Shown here: piece by piece, positions 52,083 through 61,294 of the stretch
Layout of the letters: each line of letters opens with the position of its first letter
Numbering within the stretch: position 1 is the stretch's first letter
Assembly (NCBI GenBank): GCA_046046245.1
Contig: JBJOKE010000042.1
Span: 41,073-105,072, forward strand
From: UBA4615 sp046046245
GTDB taxonomy: Bacteria > Pseudomonadota > Gammaproteobacteria > Burkholderiales > Burkholderiaceae_E
DNA length: 64,000 bases
Direction: 5' to 3'
Position numbers and translations under genes: made by a program
Notes under the pieces: generated by a model
What the model saw: only the letters and a program-made list of their open reading frames with translations
The model's database searches: none
What the model was told of the DNA's origin: nothing

Positions 52083-52598
52083 TCATATCGGGCGGTTCTC
52101 GTCCCGGTCGACGGCGCTGCGCTGCGGCGCGAGCAGCAGCACATCGGCCAGCGGCCACAGCAGCGTCGACGTGACGCTCTGCAGGAAGTAGCCCAAGCCC
52201 GGGAACGGTCCGCCCACGGCCATCCGCACCGCGACCACCACCAGCTGCGACAGCAGGAACAGCGGCAGGACGTGCAGCATCTGCCCGCCCAGCCGGAACC
52301 AGGGCACGCGCCGGTGCATCGACATCGCCCCGTACGACAGCAGGCTGTAGGCCAGCGCCCGCTCGCCCAGCAGCGCCGAGGCGTGCACGTCCATCAGCAG
52401 TCCCACGAGGAAGGCGATGCCGATGCCCACCTTGCGCGGCTGGTGGATGTTCCAGAACACCAGCACGAGCGCGAGGAAGTCGGGCACGCCGTAGGTCCGG
52501 CCCCAGGGCAGGATGTTCAGCACGAACGCGGCCAGGATGGTGAACGCGATGAAGGCCCGGCTCGCAGGCAGCAGCAGGTATTCGGCGCGCATCTGCAT
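52083..52598 (-). CDS. mreD: Rod shape-determining protein MreD
   Basis: 171-aa inner-membrane protein with five to six hydrophobic helices and the typical DFLALVLVFWNIHQPRKVGIGIAFLVGLLMDV, where the QPRKVGIG stretch is characteristic for proteobacterial MreD. Part of the MreBCD elongasome scaffold. Lies between mreC (12 nt gap) and mrdA. Confidence 0.92.
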   Translation of the reverse strand: MQMRAEYLLLPASRAFIAFTILAAFVLNILPWGRTYGVPDFLALVLVFWNIHQPRKVGIGIAFLVGLLMDVHASALLGERALAYSLLSYGAMSMHRRVPWFRLGGQMLHVLPLFLLSQLVVVAVRMAVGGPFPGLGYFLQSVTSTLLWPLADVLLLAPQRSAVDRDENRPI

Positions 52599-52610
52599 CG
52601 TCGTGTCCCT

Positions 52611-53519
52611 TCAGTCCGCGCGCTTGGCCGCGCGCTTGCCGCGCGGGTCCGCCGCCTCGGGCGGCGAGGGGGGCGGCGGCACGCCGGTGCGGTCGACCAG
52701 CAGCACGAGCAGCAGCCGGCTGCGGTCGACGCCACCGACCGGGTCGACCAGCACCCGGGCGAAGTTGCCCGTGCGGCCACGGTCGATGGTCGCGACGCGG
52801 CCCACCGGCAGCCCGGCCGGGTAGAGGCTGTCGAGCCCGGAGGTGACGACCACGTCGCCCTCCTTCAGGTCCGCGTTGACCGACATGAAGCGCAGCTCCA
52901 GCCGGCCCGGCTCGGCGCCGCCGGATGCGATCGCACGCAGCCCGGTGCGCTGGACCTGGACCGGGATCGTCATGTTGCGGTCGGTGATCAGCGTGAGCTC
53001 GGCCGACAGCGGGAACACCCGGGTGATCTGGCCGAGCACCCCCTGTGCGTCCACCACCGGCTGGCCCGCGGCCACGCCCTGCTGCAGTCCCTTGTCGAGC
53101 ACCAGCCTGCGGGTGAACGGATCGCGGGTGTCGTAGAGCACCTCGGCCACGACGCTCTTCACCGCGGCCCGCTCGCGTGCACCCGTCAGCTCGCGCAGCT
53201 GGCGGTTCTCCTGGGCCAGCTGCTCGACCTGCAGCAGCGTGCGGGCATTGGCCGTCTCGATCCGCTTCAGCTCGGTGTTCTCCGCGCGCAGCCGGTGGAC
53301 CTCCGACAGGTAGTCGGTCGAGATCGACAGCGCGTCGCGCGGCACGAGCAGCGTCCGCTGAAGCGGATACAGCACCGTGCCGATGCCCTGACGCATCGCG
53401 TTGAGCACGCCGGTCCTCGAGTCGATGACCAGCAGGGCGATGCTCAGCAGCGCGAAGAACCCGAGGCGGGCGTTGGCCGACGGGCCCTGCTTGAAGAACG
53501 GCGGCGGGCTGCGGTCCAT
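52611..53519 (-). CDS. mreC: Cell shape-determining protein MreC
   Basis: 302-aa bitopic membrane protein: short cytoplasmic tail (SPPPFFKQGPSANARLGFFALLSIALLVID marks the anchor), a coiled-coil region (about 75-115; LRAENTELKRIETANARTLLQVEQLAQENRQLREL) and a periplasmic beta-rich domain with DKGLQQGVAAGQPVVDAQGVLGQI and SGLDSLYPAGLPVGRV. Links MreB filaments to PBP2. The C-terminal tail is Pro/Arg/Lys-rich. Confidence 0.93.
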   Translation of the reverse strand: MDRSPPPFFKQGPSANARLGFFALLSIALLVIDSRTGVLNAMRQGIGTVLYPLQRTLLVPRDALSISTDYLSEVHRLRAENTELKRIETANARTLLQVEQLAQENRQLRELTGARERAAVKSVVAEVLYDTRDPFTRRLVLDKGLQQGVAAGQPVVDAQGVLGQITRVFPLSAELTLITDRNMTIPVQVQRTGLRAIASGGAEPGRLELRFMSVNADLKEGDVVVTSGLDSLYPAGLPVGRVATIDRGRTGNFARVLVDPVGGVDRSRLLLVLLVDRTGVPPPPSPPEAADPRGKRAAKRAD

Positions 53520-53537
53520 TGCCCCGCTTTCAGTGCG

Positions 53538-54581
<1,044 letters not shown>

Positions 54582-54745
54582 CGTCGGTTCCGCGCTTTAT
54601 TGGTGTGGATGGGGCCCTCGGGCGGGCTTCCGGGAGACGGGACGGCGGTCGATCTGCCTCGGGGTGGCGGCCCGAATCTCCTCAGAAACGACGCGAATCA
54701 TACCTTATAATTCCTTAAGTTCACTAAGAAAATCGGGGTTTTCCA
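54582..54745. promoter_or_regulatory. Divergent promoter region mreB / gatC
   Basis: The only clearly AT-rich stretch nearby (about 54690-54735). It contains an exact TATAAT on the plus strand at 54706-54711, 34 nt before the gatC start, and TATGAT on the minus strand (54697-54702) about 116 nt before mreB. No good -35 is seen at the right spacing for either. Confidence 0.6.
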
Positions 54746-55033
54746 CTGTCTCTCACAGCTGCCGACGTGGCGCGGATCGCGGAACTCGCCCGTCTCGAAC
54801 TCTCCACCGCCGAGGCCGACCGGACCCTGGGTCAGCTGAATCGCGTCCTCGAGCTGATCGAGGCGCTGCAGGCCGTCGACACCGCCGGCGTCGAGCCGAT
54901 GACCCATGCCGGCGACGTCGTGCTGCGCCTGCGGCCCGACGCGGTCACCGAGCCCGACCGGCGTGCCGACTACCAGGCCGTCGCGCCGGCGGTCGAGCAC
55001 GGCCTGTACCTCGTGCCCCGGGTGATCGAATGA
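54746..55033 (+). CDS. gatC: Asp/Glu-tRNA amidotransferase subunit C, apparent CTG start
   Basis: 95-aa small subunit of the GatCAB amidotransferase that converts Glu-tRNA(Gln) and Asp-tRNA(Asn); GatC clamps GatA to GatB. The sequence (M)SLTAADVARIAELARLEL matches the family N terminus exactly, but its first codon is CTG at 54746. An in-frame TAA lies at 54725 and no ATG, GTG or TTG occurs between. The next start, GTG 54767, would delete the first seven residues. A GGGG 7 nt upstream is a weak ribosome-binding site. The stop overlaps the gatA start (ATGA). Confidence 0.85.
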   Translation: MSLTAADVARIAELARLELSTAEADRTLGQLNRVLELIEALQAVDTAGVEPMTHAGDVVLRLRPDAVTEPDRRADYQAVAPAVEHGLYLVPRVIE

Positions 55034-56535
55034 CCGCCTGGCATCTGAAGCCTCTGCCCGAGCTGCGCCGCGCCCTGGACGAGGGCGGGGTCACCGCCGT
55101 CGCGCTGGCCGAGCACTTCCTCGCCCGGATCGCCGGTTCCGCCCTCAACGCGTTCATCGACGTGCGGCCCGAACTCACGCTCGAGGCGGCCCGCGCGGCC
55201 GACGAGCGGCTCGGCCGTGGCGAGCGCGGCGCGCTGCTCGGCGTCCCGATCGCGCACAAGGACATCTTCGTGACCCGCGGCTGGCGCTCGACCGCCGGCT
55301 CCCGGATGCTGGCCGACTACGTGAGCCCCTTCGACGCGACCGTCGTCGAGCGGCTCGCCGCGGCCGGTGCGGTGTGCGTGGGCAAGACGAACTGCGACGA
55401 GTTCGCGATGGGGTCCACGAACGAGCACTCCCATTTCGGGTCCGTCCGCAACCCCTGGGACCCCGACGCGATCCCGGGGGGCTCGTCGGGCGGCTCCGCC
55501 GCCGCCGTGGCCGGCGGGCTCGCGCCGCTCGCCACCGGCACCGATACCGGCGGCTCGGTCCGCCAGCCGGCCTCGATGTGCGGGATCACCGGCATCAAGC
55601 CGACCTACGGCCGCGTCTCCCGCTTCGGGATGATCGCCTACGCGTCGAGCCTGGACCAGGGCGGCGCGTTCGGCGCGTCGGCGGCCGACTGCGCGGCGCT
55701 GCTCGCCGCGATGTCGGGCTTCGACCCGCGCGACTCGACCAGCATCGACCGGCCCGCCGACGATCACGCGGCGCAGCTCGCTGCCTCGCCGGTGCCGGCC
55801 GGCCGCGCCGCGGCGGCCGGCGAGTCGCGGCCGCTCGCCGGGCTGCGCGTCGGCCTGCCGCGCGAGTTCTTCGGCGAGGGGCTCGCCCCGGACGTCGAGG
55901 CGGCGGTCCGTGCGGCGGTCGCGGTGCTCGAGTCGCTGGGCGCCGAGCCGGTCGAGGTCTCGCTGCCGCGCACGCGGCTCGCGATCCCGGCCTACTACGT
56001 GATCGCGCCGGCGGAGGCCTCGAGCAACCTGTCGCGCTTCGACGGCGTCCGCTACGGGCACCGCGCCGGTCACCCGGCCGACCTGCGCGACCTGTACCGC
56101 CGCAGCCGCGCCGAGGGCTTCGGCGAGGAGGTCCGCCGCCGGATCCTGGTCGGCACCTACGTGCTCTCCCACGGCTACTACGACGCCTACTACCTGCAGG
56201 CGCAGAAGCTGCGCCGGCTGATCGCCGAGGACTTCGCCGCCGCGTTCGGACGGGTCGACGTGATCGCCGGGCCGGTCTCGCCCACCGTGGCCTGGAATCT
56301 CGGCGAGACCGTCGACGACCCGGTCAAGGACTACCTGGCCGACGTCTACACGCTGGGCACCTCGCTCGCCGGTCTGCCCGGGCTGTCGATGCCCGCGGGC
56401 TTCGGCGATCGGGGCCGGCCGGTGGGCGTGCAGCTGATCGGGCCGCGCTTCGAGGAGACGCGGCTGCTCGCGGTCGCGGACCGTTTCCAGCAGGCGACCG
56501 ACTGGCACCTGCGGCGGCCGCCGGACCGGGGCTGA
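55030..56535 (+). CDS. gatA: Asp/Glu-tRNA amidotransferase subunit A
   Basis: 501-aa amidase-signature enzyme generating ammonia from glutamine for tRNA transamidation. Catalytic Ser-cis-Ser-Lys triad: Lys77 (IAHKDIF), Ser152 (GGSSGGSAAA) and Ser176 (TDTGGSVRQP). Further hallmarks are KTNCDEFAMGSTNEHSHFG and IKPTYGRVSRFGMIAYASSLDQGG. About 20 extra Ala-rich residues occur near 255-275. Translationally coupled to gatC (4-nt overlap). Complete. Confidence 0.96.
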   Translation: MTAWHLKPLPELRRALDEGGVTAVALAEHFLARIAGSALNAFIDVRPELTLEAARAADERLGRGERGALLGVPIAHKDIFVTRGWRSTAGSRMLADYVSPFDATVVERLAAAGAVCVGKTNCDEFAMGSTNEHSHFGSVRNPWDPDAIPGGSSGGSAAAVAGGLAPLATGTDTGGSVRQPASMCGITGIKPTYGRVSRFGMIAYASSLDQGGAFGASAADCAALLAAMSGFDPRDSTSIDRPADDHAAQLAASPVPAGRAAAAGESRPLAGLRVGLPREFFGEGLAPDVEAAVRAAVAVLESLGAEPVEVSLPRTRLAIPAYYVIAPAEASSNLSRFDGVRYGHRAGHPADLRDLYRRSRAEGFGEEVRRRILVGTYVLSHGYYDAYYLQAQKLRRLIAEDFAAAFGRVDVIAGPVSPTVAWNLGETVDDPVKDYLADVYTLGTSLAGLPGLSMPAGFGDRGRPVGVQLIGPRFEETRLLAVADRFQQATDWHLRRPPDRG

Positions 56536-56537
56536 CG

Positions 56538-56981
56538 ATGCGAGGCCGTGCCCTGCGTGCCGTCGCCGCGGCCGTGCTCGCGTTCGTGGCGGCCGGCTGC
56601 GCGGCGCCGGCGCGTGCGCCGATCGCCGACCGGCCGATCGACCTCGCCGGCGCCTGCGCGCAGACCGAGGAGGACGGCTTCCGCGAGGACGCGCGGCTGA
56701 TCGTCGAGGACAACCGCGTCCGCGAGCTGAGCTGGCAGCTGTACGTCGGCCGGCGCGGCAGCTGCCGCTTCGAGCTGGCCGACTTCCGCCAGGTGCGCAG
56801 CCGTCCGTCGATCGAACTGGCCGCGCGCGACGGCAGCGCCTGCAAGCTGATGGTCTGGCAGGAGCCGCGGCGCGTGACGCTCGCGCACGCCGGCTGCGAG
56901 GCCCGCTGCACCGCGGGGATCTACGAGGAAGCGTGGCCGGTGATGTTCGAGCCGCGCACCGGTGGCTGCGCCACCCGATGA
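56538..56981 (+). CDS. Small lipoprotein of unknown function
   Basis: 147-aa predicted lipoprotein: signal peptide LRAVAAAVLAFVAAGC with lipobox A-A-G-C (Cys21), then a soluble domain containing RVRELSWQLYVGRRGSCRFELADFRQ and three further cysteine pairs likely oxidised in the periplasm. I do not recognise the family. It is inserted between gatA (2 nt) and gatB (10 nt), an uncommon position; co-transcription is certain from spacing. Confidence 0.78.
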   Translation: MRGRALRAVAAAVLAFVAAGCAAPARAPIADRPIDLAGACAQTEEDGFREDARLIVEDNRVRELSWQLYVGRRGSCRFELADFRQVRSRPSIELAARDGSACKLMVWQEPRRVTLAHAGCEARCTAGIYEEAWPVMFEPRTGGCATR

Positions 56982-56991
56982 AGAGGCGATG

Positions 56992-58515
56992 ATGACAGGC
57001 TGGGAAGTCGTGATCGGGCTGGAGACGCACGTCCAGCTCGCGACCCGCTCGAAGATCTTCTCGGGCGCGTCGACCGCGTTCGGCGCGCCGCCGAACACGC
57101 AGGCCTCGCCGGTGGACCTCGCGCTGCCGGGCGTGCTGCCGGTGTTCAACGCGGCCGCGCTCGACTGCGCGGTGAAGTTCGGGCTCGCGGTGGGCGCGGC
57201 GATCGCCCCGCGGTCGGTCTTCGCGCGCAAGAACTACTTCTATCCGGACCTGCCCAAGGGCTACCAGATCAGCCAGTACGAGATCCCGGTGGTCTCGGGC
57301 GGCGGCGTGCCGATCGTCTGGCAGGAGGGCGGCGAGCCGCGCGAGAAGCGCGTGCGCCTGACGCGCGCGCACCTCGAGGAGGACGCCGGCAAGTCGCTGC
57401 ACGAGGATGCGATGCGGGCGCTCGGCGGCGCGGCGCTCGCCGGGATGTCGGGCATCGACCTGAACCGCGCGGGCACCCCGCTGCTGGAGATCGTCACCGA
57501 GCCCGACATGCGCTCCTCGGCCGAGGCGGTCGCCTACGCGCGTGCCCTCCACGGGCTGGTGACCTGGCTCGGGATCTGCGACGGCAACATGCAGGAGGGC
57601 TCGTTCCGCGTGGACGCGAACGTGTCGGTCCGTCCGCGCGGGCAGGCCGAGTTCGGCACGCGCTGCGAGATCAAGAACCTCAACTCCTTCCGGTTCATGG
57701 AGCGCGCGATCGAATTCGAGGTGCGCCGACAGATCGAGCTGATCGAGGACGGCGGCCGCGTCGTGCAGGAGACCCGCCTGTACGACCCCGACCGCGACGA
57801 GACCCGGTCGATGCGCTCGAAGGAGGATGCACACGACTACCGCTACTTCCCCGACCCGGACCTGCCGACCCTGGTGGTCCCGCCCGAGCTGGTCGAGCGG
57901 ATCCGCGCCGGCATGCCGGTCCTGCCCGAGCAGCTGCGCGCGCGCTACGTCGAGGCTCTCGGCCTCACCAGCTACGACGCGACGACGCTGACCGCGACCC
58001 GCGCGACCGCGACGTACTTCGACGAGACGGTCGGCGCGCTCGCCGGGCTCGGTGTCCGCGGCCCCGAGGCCGCGCCGCAGCGGCTTGCCAAGCTCGCGGC
58101 CAACTGGGTGATGGGCGACGTCGCCGCGCAGCTGAACCGCGAGGGCCTGGAGATCGACGCGTGCCCGGTGGCGCCGGCGCAGCTCGCCCTGCTGATCGCG
58201 CGGATCGCCGATGGCACCGTCTCCGGCAAGATCGCCCGCGAGGTGTTCCAGGCGATCTGGGACGAGCGGCGGACCGAGCCCGACGCGGCCGACCGCGTCA
58301 TCGAGGCGAAGGGGCTGAAGCAGATCAGCGATGTCGGCGCGATCGAGAAGATCGTCGACGAGGTGCTGGCGGCGAACCCGAAGTCGGTCGAGGAGTTCCG
58401 CGCCGGCAAGGAGAAGGCGTTCAACGCGCTGGTGGGCCAGGCGATGAAGGCCACGAAGGGCAAGGCGAACCCGCAGCAGGTCAACGAGCTGCTGCGGCGC
58501 AGGCTCGCCGGCTGA
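56992..58515 (+). CDS. gatB: Asp/Glu-tRNA amidotransferase subunit B
   Basis: 507-aa kinase-like subunit that activates the misacylated tRNA. N-terminal WEVVIGLETHVQL, KNYFYPDLPKGYQISQYEIP and HLEEDAGKSLHE, then NRAGTPLLEIVTEPDMRS and the C-terminal YqeY-like helical tail (about 360-507; ending QQVNELLRRRL). Two consecutive ATGs: 56989 and 56992; the second has better spacing from AAGAGG (56981-56986). Complete. Confidence 0.96.
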   Translation: MTGWEVVIGLETHVQLATRSKIFSGASTAFGAPPNTQASPVDLALPGVLPVFNAAALDCAVKFGLAVGAAIAPRSVFARKNYFYPDLPKGYQISQYEIPVVSGGGVPIVWQEGGEPREKRVRLTRAHLEEDAGKSLHEDAMRALGGAALAGMSGIDLNRAGTPLLEIVTEPDMRSSAEAVAYARALHGLVTWLGICDGNMQEGSFRVDANVSVRPRGQAEFGTRCEIKNLNSFRFMERAIEFEVRRQIELIEDGGRVVQETRLYDPDRDETRSMRSKEDAHDYRYFPDPDLPTLVVPPELVERIRAGMPVLPEQLRARYVEALGLTSYDATTLTATRATATYFDETVGALAGLGVRGPEAAPQRLAKLAANWVMGDVAAQLNREGLEIDACPVAPAQLALLIARIADGTVSGKIAREVFQAIWDERRTEPDAADRVIEAKGLKQISDVGAIEKIVDEVLAANPKSVEEFRAGKEKAFNALVGQAMKATKGKANPQQVNELLRRRLAG

Positions 58516-58534
58516 AGGTCGGTGACGGGCACGC

Positions 58535-58555
58535 CCCCGCGATCGATCGGCGGGG
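58535..58555. terminator. Hairpin between convergent gatB and pyrE
   Basis: CCCCG (58535-58539) pairs with CGGGG (58551-58555), with the self-complementary GATCGATC inside. GC-rich, no U-tract, in the 93-bp convergent gap; possible bidirectional terminator. Confidence 0.4.
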
Positions 58556-58608
58556 TGGCGGGTCGGGCCGCGATCGGGCGCCCGGCGGCTCGTGGCGCGC
58601 TGGCCGGC

Positions 58609-59286
58609 TCAGCCCACGCCGTAGCGGGCGCGGTACGCGGCGATCGCGGCGCGGTGGCCGGCGTGCGGCGCGGCGCTCGCGTCGCCGGCATCGAGGAAGC
58701 CGAGCAGGTCGGCGAGCGACGCGATCGACAGCACGGGGATGCCGTAGAGCCGGGCCACCTCCTGGGTGGCCGAGGTTCCGGTCGGCGCATCGGCCGTGCC
58801 GCCGCGCTCCTGCCGGTCGAGCGCGATCAGCACCGCCGCCGGCGTCGCGCCCTGCGCGCGGATCAGCTCGACCGACTCGCGGACCGAGGTGCCGGCGGAG
58901 ATCACGTCGTCGACGATGACCACGCGGCCCTTGAGCGGCGCGCCGACCAGCGTGCCGCCCTCGCCGTGGTCCTTCGCCTCCTTGCGGTTGAACGCGAAGG
59001 GCACGTTGCGGCCTTCGCGCGCGAGCGCCACCGCGGTGCTCGAGGCCAGGGTGATGCCCTTGTAGGCGGGCCCGAACAGCATGTCGAATCCGCACTCGCC
59101 GTCGCGTTCGGCGCGCAGCAGCCGCTGCGCGTAGAACGCCGCGAGCGCGCCGAGGCGCTCGCCGTCGTCGAACAGTCCCGCGTTGAAGAAATACGGGGAA
59201 TCGCGCCCGGCCTTGGTCCGGAAGCTGCCGAAGCGGAGCACGCCGGCGCCCAGCGCGAAGCGGATAAACTGCTGTCGCTCGTCCAT
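58609..59286 (-). CDS. pyrE: Orotate phosphoribosyltransferase
   Basis: 225-aa type I phosphoribosyltransferase making OMP from orotate and PRPP. The PRPP loop RVVIVDDVISAGTSVRES (about residue 122), flexible catalytic loop FNRKEAKDHGEGG (about 102; conserved Lys/His) and the N-terminal FRTKAGRDSPYFFNAG with the KxGRxSPYF motif are present. Start ATG at 59286; another in-frame ATG 21 nt upstream overlaps the start of xthA. Only 19 nt separate its start from that of xthA. Confidence 0.95.
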   Translation of the reverse strand: MDERQQFIRFALGAGVLRFGSFRTKAGRDSPYFFNAGLFDDGERLGALAAFYAQRLLRAERDGECGFDMLFGPAYKGITLASSTAVALAREGRNVPFAFNRKEAKDHGEGGTLVGAPLKGRVVIVDDVISAGTSVRESVELIRAQGATPAAVLIALDRQERGGTADAPTGTSATQEVARLYGIPVLSIASLADLLGFLDAGDASAAPHAGHRAAIAAYRARYGVG

Positions 59287-59305
59287 GGCCCGCGACTCTA
59301 CCACC

Positions 59306-60082
59306 ATGCTCCGCGTCGTCTCCCTGAACCTCAACGGCATCCGATCGGCCTGCCGCAAGGGCTTCCTCGACTGGATCGCGGCCCACGGGGCCGACGTCGT
59401 CTGCGTGCAGGAGGTCAAGGCGCACGCGTCCGACCTCGACGAGACGATGCGCGCGCTCGGCCCCGGCACCGGCCACTTCCACTTCGCGCAGCAGAAGGGC
59501 TACAGCGGCGTGGGCCTCTATGCGAGGAGGAAGCCCAAGGCGGTCCGTGCGGGCTTCGGCTGCGAGGAATTCGACGCCGAGGGCCGCTACGTCGAGGCCG
59601 ACTTCGGGCCCTATGCGGTGATCTCGGTCTACCTGCCCTCGGGCGCGTCGTCACCCGAGCGGCAGGCCGCGAAGTTCCGCTTCATGGAGCGCTTCGAGCG
59701 CCACCTGCTCGAGCTGAAGGCAAGCGGGCGCGAGGTGATCCTGTGCGGCGACTGGAACATCGCCCACAAGGAGATCGACCTGCGCAACTGGCGTGGCAAC
59801 CGGAAGAACTCGGGCTTCCTGCCCGAGGAGCGCGCGTGGCTGACGAAGGTCTTCGACGAGCACGGCTTCGTCGACGTGTTCCGCCGCATCGACCCGAATC
59901 CGGAGCGCTACACCTGGTGGAGCAACCGCGGCCAGGCGTGGGCGAAGAACGTCGGCTGGCGGCTGGACTACCAGATCGCCACGCCCGGCATCGCCGCGAA
60001 GGCGAAGCATGCGGAGATCTACACCGCGCAGCGGTTCTCCGATCATGCGCCGCTGACCATCGACTATTCGGTCCGCGCATGA
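59306..60082 (+). CDS. xthA: Exodeoxyribonuclease III (AP endonuclease)
   Basis: 258-aa EEP-fold AP endonuclease/3' exonuclease for base-excision repair. Catalytic residues are visible: Asn in SLNLNGIRSA (residue 8), Glu in VVCVQEVKA (about 34), Asp/Asn in LCGDWNIAHKEIDLRN (about 150), Asp-His in RFSDHAPLTIDY near the end. Length standard. Its ATG lies 19 nt from that of the divergent pyrE, so each promoter must lie within the other gene or the transcripts must be nearly leaderless. Confidence 0.93.
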   Translation: MLRVVSLNLNGIRSACRKGFLDWIAAHGADVVCVQEVKAHASDLDETMRALGPGTGHFHFAQQKGYSGVGLYARRKPKAVRAGFGCEEFDAEGRYVEADFGPYAVISVYLPSGASSPERQAAKFRFMERFERHLLELKASGREVILCGDWNIAHKEIDLRNWRGNRKNSGFLPEERAWLTKVFDEHGFVDVFRRIDPNPERYTWWSNRGQAWAKNVGWRLDYQIATPGIAAKAKHAEIYTAQRFSDHAPLTIDYSVRA

Positions 60083-60126
60083 CGCAGGCCGTGCGGGAGC
60101 CGGGCGTACCCCGTAGGAGCCCTGCG

Positions 60127-61269
60127 ATGCGATCGATCCGGATCGGGCTGTCGCTGTGCCTCGCCCTCGGCGTCGCCGCCCTGGGCGCCTGTGCCGGGGC
60201 GCCGTCGGAGGCCGCCGCACCGGCCGCGGTCGCGCCGCGGACCGTCGTGCTGAACGAGGGCCTGTCGGCGCCTTGGGGGCTCGCCTTCCTGCCCGACGGC
60301 CGCATGCTGGTCACCGAGCGGGGCGGCCGCCTGGCGCTGCTGCCGGCCGGCGGCCGCGGCGCGCCCCTGCCGGTCGCGGGCGTGCCGGCGGTCGCGCAGG
60401 TGGGGCAGGGCGGCCTGCTCGACGTCGCGATCGACCCCGACTTCGCACGCGCACCCTGGATCTACCTCGCCTACGCCGAGGCCGGCGCGGGCGACACCGC
60501 GGGCACCGTCGTGATCCGTGCGCGACTCGACGGCACGACGCTGCGCGACGTCGCGGTGCTCTACCGGCAGACGCCGAAGGTCGCCGGCCCGATCCACTTC
60601 GGCGCGCGCTTCGCGTTCGCGCCCGACCGCACGCTGTTCGTCACGCTCGGCGAGCGCGGCCAGGGACGTCCCGCGCAGGATCCGGCCACCTCGCTCGGCA
60701 AGGTCGTGCGGATCGGCCGGGACGGCTCGATCCCCGCCGACAACCCGGTCTTCGCCGGCGGCCTGCCCGGCCTCTGGAGCATCGGCCACCGCAATCCGCA
60801 GGGGGCGGCGATCCGGCCGGGCACCGGCGAGCTCTGGGTCACCGAGCACGGCCCGCAGGGCGGCGACGAATTGAACCGCGTCCGGCCCGGCGCCAACTAC
60901 GGCTGGCCGAACGTCAGCTACGGCTGCAACTACGGCAGCCCGGTCGGCGACGGCTGCGCGCTCGGTGGCGGCACGCACGCGCCCGCGTTCGTCGAGCCGG
61001 TGTCCGTCTGGAAGCCGGTCTCGGTCGCGCCCTCGGGGCTGGTCTTCTACACCGGCGACGTCTTCCCGCAGTGGAAGGGCGACGCGTTCTTCGGCGCGCT
61101 GGCCGGTACCGCGGTGTGGCGCGTCTCGCTGTCGGCCGACGGCGCCGAGACCGGACGCGAGCGGCTGTTCGGCGCGCTCGGCGAGCGGGTACGCGTCGTG
61201 GTCCAGGGGCCCGAGGGCTACCTGTACCTGCTGACCGACGCCGGTCGGCTGATCCAGGTCCGAGACTGA
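60127..61269 (+). CDS. PQQ-dependent soluble aldose dehydrogenase-like lipoprotein
   Basis: 380-aa protein of the YliI/GDH-B type six-bladed propeller family (GSDH). Characteristic segments are PWGLAFLPDGRMLVTERGGRL, the GGLLDVAIDPDFA calcium/PQQ region, PIHFGARFAFAPDRTLFVTLGERG, SIGHRNPQGAAIRPGTGELWVTEHGPQGGDELN and YGWPNVSYGCNYG. A lipoprotein signal peptide with L-G-A-C lipobox (Cys22) implies a membrane-anchored periplasmic enzyme. Start at 60127 with TAGGAG; an ATG at 60079 overlapping xthA is less likely. Substrate: aldose sugars (by family). Confidence 0.9.
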   Translation: MRSIRIGLSLCLALGVAALGACAGAPSEAAAPAAVAPRTVVLNEGLSAPWGLAFLPDGRMLVTERGGRLALLPAGGRGAPLPVAGVPAVAQVGQGGLLDVAIDPDFARAPWIYLAYAEAGAGDTAGTVVIRARLDGTTLRDVAVLYRQTPKVAGPIHFGARFAFAPDRTLFVTLGERGQGRPAQDPATSLGKVVRIGRDGSIPADNPVFAGGLPGLWSIGHRNPQGAAIRPGTGELWVTEHGPQGGDELNRVRPGANYGWPNVSYGCNYGSPVGDGCALGGGTHAPAFVEPVSVWKPVSVAPSGLVFYTGDVFPQWKGDAFFGALAGTAVWRVSLSADGAETGRERLFGALGERVRVVVQGPEGYLYLLTDAGRLIQVRD

Positions 61270-61294
61270 GCCGGCGCCGGACCGTGCCCGCGGG

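Noticed and set aside
58535..58555. GATCGATC-centred palindrome between gatB and pyrE considered as a methylation or regulatory site
   Set aside because: Position between convergent stops and the flanking CCCCG/CGGGG arms fit a terminator hairpin better.
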